Of a stretch of DNA of 64,000 nucleotides, positions 47,401 through 59,027 are shown one piece after another. The notes below the pieces were generated by a model. It did no database searches, was not told the origin of the DNA, and worked only from the letters and a program-made list of their open reading frames with translations. The stretch's first letter is position 1. Each line of letters opens with the position of its first letter. Source of the stretch: Nipponacmea schrenckii. Its lineage: Eukaryota > Mollusca > Gastropoda > Lottiidae. A program made the translations under genes and the position numbers. The stretch spans positions 5,390,826 through 5,454,825 of the forward strand of contig JAUJPP010000005.1 of assembly GCA_030562195.1 (NCBI GenBank), given 5' to 3'.

Positions 47401-47635
47401 CAAGTATTAAACTTGGCACAGTGACAAGTCTCCGCCCCTTCTCATGACGTCAGTAACTAGACTCGTTTCCATCTGTGATACTATCAGTATGAGTTAAAGG
47501 GACGCAACTCCATTAAAGTCACATACAAATAAATTACGCAAAATAATAAACTGTTGCTAAATAATGAAATATTGAAAAGAAAACGAGAAATAAAAATTAC
47601 CCAAGTTACACAAATGTCAGGGCCTCAATTTAGCC
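47401..47635. other. Intergenic spacer
   Basis: No coding or repeat content recognised between the tRNA-like units and the next minisatellite. Confidence 0.4.
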
Positions 47636-47905
47636 ACACAAGACAGAGCAATGGAACTCTCACAAGATACGGACTGGGGGCCACAAGACAGGGATATGTA
47701 ATTTAGCCATCACAGGACATATACAGAATGGAACCTCACAAGACAGATGTGGACTGGAGCCTCACGAGACAAATACAGGCTGGAGCCCACAAGACGGATG
47801 TGGACTGGAGCCCACAAGACAGATGTGGACTGGAGCCTTACAAGACAGATATGTAATGGAGCCTCACAAGATAGAGATACGGACTGAAGCCTCACAAGAC
47901 AGATA
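47636..47905. repeat. About 28-bp minisatellite (CACAAGACAGATGTGGACTG)
   Basis: Roughly ten units of CACAAGACAGATGTGGACTG plus GAGCCT with small indels. It leads directly into the next array. Confidence 0.9.
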
Positions 47906-48500
47906 TTCACCAAGTATCAAAGGGTCTCAGATATTCACCAAGTATCAAAGGGTCTCATATTTACCAAGTGTCAAAGGGTCTCAGGCATTCACCAAGTATC
48001 AAAGGGTCTCACCAAGTATCAAAAAGCCTCAGATATTCACCAAGTGTCAAAGGGTCTCAGATATTCACCAAGGGTCTCAGATATTCTCCAAGTATCAAAG
48101 GGTCGCAGATACTCACCAAGTATCAATGGTCTCAGATACTCACCAAGTATAAAAAGGTCCCAGATACTCACCAAGAATCAAAGGGTCTCAGATATTCCCC
48201 AAGTATCAAAGGGTCTCAGATATTCCCCAAGTATCAAAGGGTCTCAGATATTCCCCAAGTATCAAAGGGTCTCAGATATTCCAAGTATCAAAGGGTCTCA
48301 GATATTCCAAGTATCAAAGGGTCTCAGATATTCCCCAAATATTAAAGGGTCACAGATATTCCCCAAATATCAAAGGGTCTAAGATATTCCAAAAAAAGGG
48401 GCTCAGTATTAAGTACAAAGGATTTCAATATTCCAAGTATCATAGGGTCACACACATTCACCAAATATGAAAGGTCTCAGATATTCACCAAGTCTTTAGT
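47906..48500. repeat. 28-bp minisatellite (CAAGTATCAAAGGGTCTCAG)
   Basis: About 20 units of CCAAGTATCAAAGGGTCTCA plus GATATTCA, with shortened variants. The same satellite in reverse orientation occupies 51.21-51.69 kb on the other side of the TTC32-like gene. Confidence 0.94.
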
Positions 48501-48828
48501 GACTTAAAAATGGATTTTCCTTTAAAAGAAACTTTACAAACACTACAAAATAAGCGTTTTATTTAAACTATCACAGAAGCCTGCCATTATAAATAAAGAT
48601 ATAAATGATGCTTGATAATTTGTTTGATAAAGACGTAAGTGCCTTTGTCGAAACATTGCAAGTTGTTTATTTATTAAAATAAGTGTACAGTTACTTATTG
48701 CTCAATCCACTTAAAAAGTCATATAATAATTAAAGGGGGAAAAAAAGGGATTAATGTAACTATCTATCGAATATACACCCAAAATTGTAGTTAGTGTAAC
48801 TATCAGGAATTTCACCTATGTTCTTAAC

Positions 48829-48934
48829 TACTGAAAGCTATCACAGATTTTTTCCCGACACTGCTGGGCAATTAGACAGCTGAGTTGAGTTCCAAACACT
48901 GGATCAATATACAGCTATTGCTTCTTAAAGATAC
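48829..48934 (-). pseudogene. Candidate broken last exon of the TTC32-like gene
   Basis: A strong acceptor (TTTTGTCTTTTCAG) opens an exon that joins in phase after the TPR exon but reads only IFKKQ before TAG. Beyond the stop the same frame continues LYIDPVFGTQLSCLIAQQ, which resembles the expected D-P-x-F end of TTC32. A deletion inside the exon would explain this. Parts of the exon also resemble the 42-bp array beside it, so chance similarity must be considered. Confidence 0.35.
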
Positions 48935-50984
48935 CTGAAAAGACAAAACAACTTATTCGTTTCACAGATGATGAAAAACAGAGCTTTAATAGTAACTTTT
49001 ATAGATAGCGTACACAGATAGCTGAGGAGCATTAAGCAACAACTGAGGATCAATATAATCATCTGAGATGTCGTACACAGATAGCTGAGAAGCAATATTG
49101 ACAGCTGAGATGTTGTACACAGATAGCTGAGGAGCAATATAGACAGCTGATGTGTCGTACACAGATAGCTGAGGATCAATATAGACAGCTGAGATGTCGT
49201 ACACAGATAGCTGAGGAGCAATATTGACAGCTGATGTGTCGTACACAGATAGCTGAGGATCAATATAGACAGCTGAGATGTCGTACACAGATAGCTGAGG
49301 AGCAATATAGACAGCTGAGATGTCGTACGATGCAGAAAAGCTGAGGAAAGGGCAATATAGACAGCTGAGTTGTCGTACACAGATAGCTGAGGAGCAATAT
49401 AGACAGCTGAGATGTCGTACACAGATAGCTGAGGAGCAATATAGACAGGTGAGATGTCGTACACAGATAGCTGAGAAGCAATATAGACAGCTGAGTTGTC
49501 GTACACAGATAGCTGAGGAGCAATATAGACAGCTGAGTTGTCGTACACAGATAGCTGAGAAGCATTAGAAAGATAACTGAGATACTGTAAACAGGTAACT
49601 GCAGTACAAAACAATTTTTAAGCAAAAAATAGCTGAGGTACTGAGGTATCTACAACAATGATTATAAAAAAAAAACAAGAATACACCAACCTAATCTGTA
49701 ATGTATTAAACCTCTATTATAATAACTGAAATACATTGAAGGGTCAAAGTTCAATCCATGTGTATAATCCTCTATTGCTCCATCAAAATCTACTGTCAGA
49801 TACCTTAAAAAGCCACGATTATTGTATGCTAATGCTACATATTTCCTGAAACAAATAAAAAACATAATTCCAACACAAGAATAACACTTGGTCAATGCTA
49901 TGTACAGGCTTCAAGCACTGTAAATCTTCAAATCAATTAACCCCACATGCTCTCATTAAAGGGGCCCAGGCTTGATTTTTAGGGGTCGTTTTGGGCCTTT
50001 GTTACATTTAAACAGTCCTCAGAAATACTCAAGCTCTAAGAAAATCGCAAAATACCTTGAAATATACCTCAAACAAAAAATTTCACTTTTCATTTTTTTT
50101 CCATGCTGTACGCGGCTGGTCTCCAGTCAGTCTGAAAATTGTGTGTCCTGTTGACAAAGTCTACAATTGAAAAGCGTATTAAAATCTGAATTGTAAAGAT
50201 AACTGCTATTACAACAAGATAAACTACTTTGACTATCAAGAGATACGTTTTACAACAATATCTGTAAAAAACAGAATACAACTAATCTGTAATGGATTAT
50301 AACTTTTTCAATACACGATAATTATGGATAAAGTTCACCATGTGATTTGATTGCTCAAATCTTGTCAGAAGGAAAAAGCTACATTTGTAGAATGCTAATA
50401 TTCCTGAATTAACTAACCAAAAAGATTTCATTGTAATTATGTACAGGCTTCAGATGATTTCCAAACAAATGTACCCTGGTCCATTTAAGTACCAAGTTAT
50501 ATTTCAGTGACTCAATGGCAAAGATGAGAAGACACAGCACAGGCTAGACTGAAAACCAAGGACATACCCGTTCCTCGAACATGACATTCGTTACAGAATT
50601 CTAAGCATTACAATTTCCTTTTTAAAATATTCAATGACAAAAGCCAAATTCGGATACTTTTGGTACTTAAATAAAGCTTAACAATTAATGAATCCGTCAA
50701 GATACTATCGAGCATTCTTCAATGACCACGTGCCTCTCACGGTAAAACAACACAGTCAAGGGGTTGCCGCAACTTAAGAAGGAAAAGACAACTCCTCGAC
50801 TGCAGTCTTTTTAATCAAAAATTAAATATAACCTGTCATTGTCAGTGATGTTTATTGAACTGGAGTTGAACGTCTGAGTAATTCTATCGATATACTGTGT
50901 ATATAACCCGAAAGCTTCTTCATATTCACCACATTTTTCCAGTTTTTCAGCTTCAAAATAAATCCTCATCGAATCATCCGCCAT
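48829..50984 (-). CDS. TTC32: TTC32-like tetratricopeptide protein, possibly truncated
   Basis: Small TPR protein of unknown function. Exon 1 (50984-50833) starts MADDSMRIYFEAEKLEKCGE and encodes the first helix pair (YEEAFGLYTQYI). Exon 2 (49845-49691) encodes the central TPR with the family-typical LAYNNRGFLRYLTVDFDGAI and YYNRGLIHYRLG. Phases match (2, then 1). Vertebrate TTC32 continues about 40 residues with another helix pair and DFKKxL-x-L-x-P; here the next acceptor-supported exon (from 48934) hits a stop after five codons, giving about 108 aa against about 150. Intron 2 is filled by a 42-bp array and intron 1 holds a decayed exon 2 copy. It may be a truncated gene or a pseudogene. 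Confidence 0.7.
48985..49570. repeat. 42-bp minisatellite in TTC32-like intron 2
   Basis: About 14 units of ACACAGATAGCTGAGGAGCA followed by ATATAGACAGCTGAGATGTCGT (quoted in parts). The unit length is a multiple of three, so long repetitive frames stay open on both strands. GACAGCTGAGTTG and GGATCAATATA also occur in the candidate third exon just downstream. Confidence 0.94.
50278..50460 (-). pseudogene. Decayed copy of TTC32-like exon 2 with flanks
   Basis: Inside intron 1, CTAATCTGTAATGGATTATA, then CATGTGATTTGATTGCTC and GTACAGGCTTCAG parallel the region from 49690 to 49915 (CTAATCTGTAATGTATTA, GTACAGGCTTCAA), which holds the real exon 2. Most of the coding part is deleted or scrambled, so it cannot be translated. 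Confidence 0.6.
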
Positions 50985-51204
50985 ATTGAATTATAAATGA
51001 CCATTTAATACTCCTGAGAAGAAGAGTTCATTCAAGAACGGTGACTCAAAAATCCAGACAACAGTTAAAGCAGTATGAGGACTAAACAATAATACTTTTA
51101 TGTGTTTAAAGCGCACTGTGAATGAGTATTTAAAACATTTATATACAATAGATTAGTAAGCTAATTATTCATTATTAATGCCCTTTTTAACTTGACTTGA
51201 GTCC

Positions 51205-51690
51205 ATAATAATACTTGGGGAATATCTGAGACCTCTTGATACTTGGTGAATTATCTGAGACCCTTTGATATTTGGTGAATTACCTGATACCAATTTATAC
51301 TTTGAAATTATCTGAGACCTTTAATACTTGGTGAATTGTCTGAGACCCTTTGAAACTTGGTGAATTATCTGAGACCTTTTGATACTTGGTGCATTATCTG
51401 AGACCTCTTGATACTTGGTGAATATCTGAGACCTTTTGATACTTGGTGCATTATCTGAGGCCCTTTGATACTTGGTGAGTATCTGAGACCCTTTAACACT
51501 TGGTGAATCATCTGAGACCCTTTGATACTTGGTGAGTATCTGAGACCTCTTGATACTTGGTGAATATCTGAGACCTTTTGATACTTGGTGAATTATCTGA
51601 AACCTTTTTACACTTGGTGAATACCAGAGACCCTTTAACACTCGGTGAACATTTCAAACCTCTTGATACTTGGGGAGTATCTGAGACTCT
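51205..51690. repeat. 28-bp minisatellite in inverted orientation
   Basis: Units GAGACC(C/T)TTTGATACTTGG plus TGAATATCT are the reverse complement of the array at 47.9-48.5 kb, about 16 copies. It begins about 220 bp upstream of the TTC32-like start codon. Confidence 0.93.
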
Positions 51691-52235
51691 GGTGAATAAT
51701 TTAAAAGAATACATTAGAAAAAAACAATGTATTTATTGATTTAAAAACAAAAATACAATATCACAGATATGGTCTCAATTGAGAATATCAATCAAAATAG
51801 TTATAAATCTTTATAAAATAACACTTAACACAAATAGCACTAGAATGATGAATTATGCTTAACAAAGCAACAGATTAACAGCGACATGATATAGCTACCA
51901 AGGTGCCCAGCATAGTCCCTTTAACAACCTGCCCCTGCCCTGAATTTTACCCAGATATCTTCTTTACCTCCTCAAAAGAGTAAAAGTTTACACAAAAGTT
52001 ACAAAAACAATACAGATAAATGTCTAAATCAAATGCTTAAAAAAACAAAAAACATTTAGATCTATAAAAATGAGCATAATTAGAAAGGTTAACCCCTTCA
52101 TAATATCACAGCCTTATTACTTTATATAAACATGAATAAAAAAGTGACTGAAATTAAAAGAAATATAAGTATCATAAGTAAGAACAACTGAGTTCCAAAA
52201 AATAGAAAATATTACCCTGTTATATCATGTTAACA
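51691..52235. other. AT-rich intergenic spacer
   Basis: No exon seen. Lies between the convergent minisatellites and the end of the ARM-TIR-SAM gene; TTTATT near 51731 could be a distant poly(A) signal for that gene. Confidence 0.35.
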
Positions 52236-52665
52236 AAATACAAAATAGAGATCACAGTATAGGTACTAATACAAAATAGAGATCACAGTATAGGTACTAA
52301 TACAAAATAGAGATCACAGTATAGGTACTAATACAAAATAGAGATCACAGTATAGAAACTAATACAAAATAGAGATCACAGTATAGAAACTAATACAAAA
52401 TAGAGATCACAGTATAGGTACTAATACAAAATAGAGATCACAGTATAGGTAAACTAATACAAAATAGAGATCACAGTATAGAACTAATACAAAATAGAGA
52501 TCACAGTATAGAGACTAATACAAGATAGAGATCACAGTATAGGTACTAATACAAAATAGAGATCACAGTATAGAAACTAATACAAAATAGAGATCACAGT
52601 ATAGGTACTAATACAAAATAGAGATCACAGTATACAAACTAATACAAAATAGTCACAGTTAGAAA
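52236..52665. repeat. 30-bp minisatellite
   Basis: About 14 units of ACTAATACAAAATAGAGATC plus ACAGTATAGG/AA. Very homogeneous. Degenerate units continue to about 52.9 kb. Confidence 0.94.
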
Positions 52666-52984
52666 CTATAATTAAACCATTGAAAATTTCAAATGAGATT
52701 CAATGAACATACGAATAGGACAATTTAAAACTAATCAATAGAGTCTAATATAAAAAAAAAAATTGAATCAAGTTAGAAACTAATAAAAATATGATCCAGT
52801 ATTGAAGCTAATCAAAAGGTCTCAGTATGAACTAATTCAAAATTTAGATAATTGTACAATACAAAATGGATAAGACTGAAATATTCAAAGGATCAAGTAT
52901 AGAATAATCAAAAGACAGTTACACTATTAACCTGAAATTTATGCAGGCATAGGAATTGCGATTCTTTGAAGAAGTAATATTTTT

Positions 52985-53280
52985 AAATGAAATTGTAAAG
53001 AGTTTTACTTAAATTTTATGTGTATTGGAGCCAATCAAGGCTTCTATTTGCACTATTTCAATTTTGATAATTTTTAGTCAGATGTCTGTTGTTCTTGTAA
53101 ATATAGAAATGCTTAAAGTGTATATAAGCTTAGTATTAGTCAATAGTTTTCAAATAACTCATGAAAGGCTTTGTTAAAGTGAAATTGCAGTAACCAGAGA
53201 CATTTGATTGGTGCAAATTGATACTACAAGTGTCCCCCATACACATTAAAACTTTTAAAAACCTCTGTACAATTCCTTTA
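52985..53280. mobile_element. MITE-like element overlapping the 3' end of the ARM-TIR-SAM gene
   Basis: Arms contain TTTTATGTGTATTGGAGCCA, ATTTGCACTATTTCAATTTT and, inverted, TTGGTGCAAATTGATAC, AAGTGTCCCCCATACACATT. It belongs to the same family as the copy in E2F intron 1. The open frame of the last ARM-TIR-SAM exon runs into it and stops at 53136. Confidence 0.75.
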
Positions 53281-56200
53281 ATATCACTATCAGAGAGATC
53301 TTGTATAGCTTCAGTAAAGTCCACCAAGGCACTCAGTTGTGTTACTGCCAATTTTACTTCAATAGTATGGTAGAAATACTCTGGCGCCTGAAATGAAAAA
53401 TGAAGTATTAAATAAAATGAAATATGAAATGAAATGAAATTGAATAAAAGTAAACGAAATCAAAAAAATGAAATGAGAAAAAAGGAAATTGAATATGAAA
53501 TAAAATTTGAAATGAGATGTGAAATGTGAATTGAAATATGAAATGAAATGAAATACAAAATTAAAAATAAAATTGAAAAAGGAAATGAAATGAAATATAA
53601 AAAATGAAATGAAATTTTTAAAAAATTAAATGAAATTAAAAATAAAATTTAAAAAAATGAAAATGAAATGAAATAAAAAAAAATAATGAAATGAAACGGA
53701 ATAAAAAAAATTAAATGAAATTGAAATGAAAATATAAGAAATGAAATGAAATTTAAAAAAATGCAATAAAATTTAAAAAATGAAATGAAATTTAAAAAAT
53801 TAAATTAAAAATAAAATTTAAAAAAAAATGGACATGAAATAAAAAATTAAATGAAAAAATGAAATGAAATAAAAATGAAATGAAATTGAAATGAAAATAT
53901 AAAAAATGAAATGAAATTTTAAAAAATGCAATGAAATTTAAAAAATTAAATAAATTTTAAAAAAATAATTTTAAAAATTTTATTTCATTTTTTTTTTCAT
54001 TTCATTTTATTTCATTCTTTTAAATTTCATTTTATTTTTTTAAGTTTTATTTCATTTTTTAAAATTTAATTTTTAATTTAATTCCAATTTAAGGTTTTTA
54101 TTTAATTTCATTTTTTAATTTCATTTTATTTTTCATTTTTATTTCATATTTAATTTCATTTCGAATTTAATTTCATTTATAAAATTTCATTTCATTTTTT
54201 TAATTTCATTTCATTTTTAGTTTCCATTTTACTTTTAAATTTTCTATTATATGTCTTTCGTTTCTTTTTTAATTTCCGTTTCATGTTTTGATTTGATTTC
54301 ATTTTTTAATTTCATTTAATTTTTTTGATTTTTTTTAAATTTCCAATGAAAGGAAATAAATAATTTAAATGAAATTATAATGAAATTAAGAAATAAAATA
54401 TAAAAATGAAATGAAATTAAAAAATGAAAATAAATTAAATTTTTTAATAAATTTAAAAAATGAAATGAAATTAAAACATGAAATGGAAATTATAAATGAA
54501 ATGAAATTTAAATAAATGAATTTTTTAAAAATGGGAAATGGGAAATGAAATAGGAAATGGCCAAATGAATTGAAAGCGCAAATGAATGAAAAGAAAAATA
54601 CAAATAAATAATAAAAAAAATACATAACTAAAAAAATAAATAAATAAAATATAAACAAATAAATTACCTCGTCTCGAAGATTGCGTAAAAAGACTATTTC
54701 CCTTCCAGATAATTTACTTAACTTGACATTCCTGAAAGTATATAAACACATATCAATACAGATACAACATATATCAGACAGCAAATGAAGATAAGTTAAA
54801 GATAGACAATAGTTGATCTGAATATTGCACTTGTTCCTCCAGGAGTGATCCTATCAATGTTATTTAAATATATATATATTACTTACCCATTTAAATTATG
54901 ATTTTTCAACCAAGTACCAACTTGCTGCGACGTCCATTTTTTAATTTTTTCATCTTCTTCTGTTGGTTTTTGTGGTCTAGATTGTAGCTTAACAGCTCTC
55001 TGAAACAAGCAGATACCTAGAGAGATTGCTCACTTCAAGTGCTCTGTGTTGGATTGCCAAGACAGCAAGTGAATCACTTCTACCAATAAAAGCTACTAAT
55101 ATACATAAATCTAATAACACTCACCTGTCTCTGTATGGGAGGGCTATCCACCTCATCCATGGCTGGGGTTGGGGCCATGATATCCTTACCCCCTGGGCCA
55201 ACACTGTCCCCACTTACACTTTGAGGATCATAAACCTGTCCCACAGCCTTTATCAAACCATCAATTCTGGATTCGAAACTGTACTTTCCACTAAAATCAT
55301 AGAATAATTTCGCTCCTAAAATAAAGCCCAGCCACCCATCTGGACGGTAGCCCCTCTCCATTATTAGAGGTATGATTGGTCGACGTAACTGGAACGCATA
55401 TTCCGCTTCTGAAAGGGAATGAAAATTGTCACAATATATAAATCAAATGTTTCACAATAAATATATCAAATATGGCACAAAATGTCAATCCAATATACCC
55501 CAAAATGTCAATCGAATATGCCACTTTATGGCAAATATGTCGAAAAATGTCATCCAAATATGTCACAAAATGTGAATCAAATATGCCACAAAATGTGAAT
55601 CAAATGTCACAAAATGTCAATCAAATAAGCCACAAAATGTCAGTCAAATATGCCACAAAATGTCAATCAAAAATGCAACAATATGTCAATAAAATAAACC
55701 ACAAAATGTCTGACCTGCTCTGCAATTGGGACTGTCCTTATATCTCTGGGACATACAACAGATGACTACTTTAGCGCCCTCTATGGCGTTGGCCATGGCT
55801 TGTAAGGTGCTGCCCTCCATGTTGTCGATGTCCATCCACACCGTTCTATCTTTACGCAACTCGCTGCTAACTTTCTTCAAAACATTCTGATGATCCCATT
55901 GGTAGCTGATCATTATATGACCTTCGTCTTTCGAACTATCTTTCTTTTTTAAGTCGGTCTTTTCTCTTTCTAATTTTTCTTGAAAATTTCTCACTAGACA
56001 AATATAAGAACATAAAGGGAATGAGAACCATTCCTTACCAAGTAAAGTATCATTAAAGTCACAAGCATCTTATGAAGACTAGTGTTGTGTTGAAATGTGA
56101 AGTACCCATGTATTAAAGAAGTCCCATAATCATTATCTTGTGTTATATATTATGTGATCATTGCTTCTCATACCAGGGATCATGACCTGAGAAAATCACC

Positions 56201-58270
56201 AAGGGTAGGATCCCCCTCCCAGAGGTCCAAAACTTCAGAACACATTCCTTACCCAGATGTTTGAATTTGTCGTTCACTTTTAAAACATTTCTCAGAGTCC
56301 AGAGTATACCATTGCAGAGTTTTTTAACATTTCCATCTGTTACTTTCCGTAATTCATCAATGGTTTCTATCAACCTGGGTTCAGCCACCATCTTGGGTTG
56401 ATTTTCTTCATCAAAAGCCAATACCCACAGGGCCTCGATAGATTCTGCAAGAAAGGTCAATACTTCAATAGCAAAGGTCAATACTATAGAGCAAAGGTCA
56501 ATACTTATAAAGCAAGGTCAATACTAAAAAAACAAAGGTCAAAATGGTCAAACCTTACCTTCCTGTTCAATCTTGATTTCTGATGTAGTTAAGGCCAACA
56601 ACAAGGGGAGAGCACCCAATGTAACTAGCTGTTTCTTGTTACCATCATTCCTAGCTAATCTCCCCACAGCTGAAAAAATAAATTCACTGTTATACATTGT
56701 GAAATTTAGGACAGAGAAAATGAAGACTAAGATTTGTTTAATCATCAGCTGTTCGACAAGATCCTAAAGAAGTCAACTGTTATCCTGGGTCCATTTTTTA
56801 AAGAAAAAAATTATAAAACTAAATGACTCACTTCTACAAAGTTCAGCAACTGACCATCCAGCATCTCTACGATCAGACCTGAAGCTAGCGTTACCCAGTT
56901 TCAACAGGAGAAACTTGATACTGCCCTCGTTAGTTTGTAAAAGATGACATTCCTCCTCATTGAGAATATCGGCCAGTGTTGCCAGAGCAGATAAAGTATA
57001 CATTCCACTTTCAGATTCCAAATAAGGAGCTACAGCTTTAACGTAATCGTATTTACGTAAAATATTAACATTTTCAGGCAGTATCGCCAGATTATGTGCA
57101 ATTCCTAAAAATCGTTTAACAATTTTCTCCTCTTCTGCCTGCAAAGATATAAGATGACATTATATGGTCGTACTTCAGTTTTTCTTGGGAAATCCTGTAC
57201 TGGCTAATGCTCAGGTCATGCTGCTGACACACGTTTTGATCCTTATCAGGACAGGTAACTTTACACAAAGGGTAATCATTCCAACAGGTATGTATCTAAA
57301 AAAGTTGTGAAGAAGGGGGCAGGGGGTGTAACGAGATGTGGCTCTCTGAGGTGAGTTTCAAAAGGCTAATCCCCTTTGAGGCTCAGGAGTCTGGGGGTTG
57401 CTGTCTTGAAGCCCAGGGGGTACTAGTTAGAGGCCCCCATAAGCGAACAACCCCAATACCTAAAACTATTCAGCTCCTGCCGCTGTGAAAAGGTCTACTT
57501 ACTGGTAGCCTTCCTTTCAAATGACCTGGAGCCCATTCCAACAGTTTCTCAGCCATGACCTTGATGACCTCTTCCTGTTTACCAAACTGTTCCCGAAACA
57601 AATCGGAACAGTCAGAAAAATTCAAAAATGACACATTACACAAATCTATCAGGGCGTAATTCTTTTTGGCTTCTGGATTTTCCTCGTTTCCATGGAAATT
57701 ATTTTCTTTGATGACCTTGACAATACTGTCACAGACTACGGGTACAAATTTTCCATGATCTGTGACAAGCTTGGCTAGTTTTTTACGGTATTCTGCGATG
57801 AAGTCTGGTGGTGCCGAATGCATGACTGAATACAACATTCGTATTTTATAAATAGCTCCATGGACCTTGTCTAAATTCCCTTGCGGAAGATATTCATCCA
57901 TCTCCTTAAAGGCTTTTCTTACATCTTCTAGAGCTCCTATCTCTCTCACTGTATACTCTCCCATGGGAAGTGCTCTTCTCATATTCCCTTGAGGAATAGT
58001 AGCTACACTCACAGGTTGAGGGGGTGGTTTTTCTTGAGATTTCGAGATATTATCTCCCTTAGATCCTGAATCTGGTTTGAGTTTAGCGGTTCCAGCCTTT
58101 GCCTTTTCTGCTTTCTTGTTATTACTCATTGCATCACTAGACTGAGGTTTGCTGTCCTTGTTTGACTGATCAGTTGTGGATGGGGAGTTGCTGCCCTTGA
58201 CTGTTATTCTGGTGACCCTGGCTTGTGTGTCTGCTCTTACAACTGGATCTTGGGAAGCAGCTGCTCCCAT
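53136..58270 (-). CDS. ARM-TIR-SAM domain protein, SARM1-related
   Basis: Exons (minus): 58270-57503, 57138-56832, 56669-56559, 56444-56253, 55993-55715, 55408-55125, 54999-54887, 54731-54668, 53387-53136; phases agree, giving 789 aa. MGAAASQD fits N-myristoylation. Residues about 90-455 are armadillo-like repeats. TIR spans about 484-620: HIMISYQWD (betaA), WMDIDNMEGSTL (BB region, Glu519 where SARM1-type TIRs place the NADase glutamate), EAEYAFQLRRPIIPLIM and GWLGFILGAKLFYDF. A SAM-like domain at about 667-735 (WTSQQVGTWLKNHNLNG, LSKLSGREIVFL, APEYFYHTIEVKL) follows. SARM1 is ARM-SAM-SAM-TIR, so this order differs. The last exon reads into a MITE for about 40 codons, so the true C-terminus is uncertain. 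Confidence 0.85.
53395..54660. repeat. (GAAAT)n and (ATTTC)n inverted low-complexity tract in intron 8
   Basis: From 53.4 to 53.96 kb the plus strand is almost only AAATGAAATG and A-runs; from 53.97 to 54.33 kb it switches to TTTCATTTTATTTC, and from 54.36 kb back to GAAAT. The two polarities are complementary, so the transcript could form a very long imperfect hairpin. No exon inside. Confidence 0.9.
55450..55705. repeat. About 22-bp repeat in ARM-TIR-SAM intron 5
   Basis: Around a dozen degenerate units of CAAATATGCCACAAAATGTC plus AAT between the two TIR exons. Confidence 0.88.
56455..56550. repeat. Short repeat in ARM-TIR-SAM intron 3
   Basis: Five copies of AAAGGTCAATACT(T/A)(A/T) spaced 18-20 bp, filling the 114-bp intron between exons 4 and 3. 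Confidence 0.8.
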
Positions 58271-59027
58271 TATATTCCACCTCCTAACGTTTGATTTTTA
58301 TACGCTCTTCCACTGTTTTCTACATCCGTTTCAATAACTAAAAATATAGAAAATATATTACAATAATGAATCAAATGATGGGTCGTGTGGCAATATTCAC
58401 TAATTACCTAGAACAATAATTATGCTCACAATGGCAAGACCATGCATTTGGTGCAATTCAATGCACTGGATAAAAGAAGCTAACGCATTTTCTTCAAATT
58501 AATTTATTATTTTCTTAAACTTCTAACGCTGAACTAGAAATTGGTCGCTAGATTTACGAAGATATATCTACCTAAAATAGGGTAGTAATATAAAAGATAT
58601 TATATTCTTAACGTACCTAACATTTTTTCTATCGTTTTGTCCTTATTTGGTCTGTTGCTAGTAAATAGAGTAGTCACCATTATTCAAGTCTTTAATGCAC
58701 GAGGACAATTAACAATCTAACAATTAGTAATAACTCGATGCTTTTGTGATGATATTTGATGCACGAACACCTTAATTTAAGTAACCATTTGCTCAATGAA
58801 CATTTCTTTTAAAGAAAATCAAAATAAATTTGCCACGTAACTACATGACATAATCATTACAAATAGCGGCACTAAAATCGAAAAGGTATAGTAAGTAGTA
58901 AGTAAATCGAACGCCACCTTCCATATCCGGTTTGTTTCCCGCCATCTTTAAGATCGAAAACATAAAGAAAACAAACTTGTATTCTTTTTGCCAGTTTCAC
59001 ACATCTACGAGCTGATTTAGAATTAAA
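58271..59027. promoter_or_regulatory. Divergent intergenic region between ARM-TIR-SAM and RPA2
   Basis: The two start codons lie 757 bp apart, head to head. TTTCCCGC at 58935-58942 fits the E2F consensus and runs into GCCATCTTT (YY1-like), about 90 bp before the RPA2 ATG. The ARM-TIR-SAM side probably includes a non-coding exon, not identified. Confidence 0.5.

Noticed and set aside
48925..49625. Long Leu/Ser/Tyr-rich frames, up to 229 codons
   Set aside because: They read through the 42-bp minisatellite in the TTC32-like intron; the unit is a multiple of three.
54386..54784. 132-codon hydrophobic frame on the minus strand
   Set aside because: Phe/Ile-rich output of the GAAAT repeat fused to the real exon 8; not a membrane protein gene.
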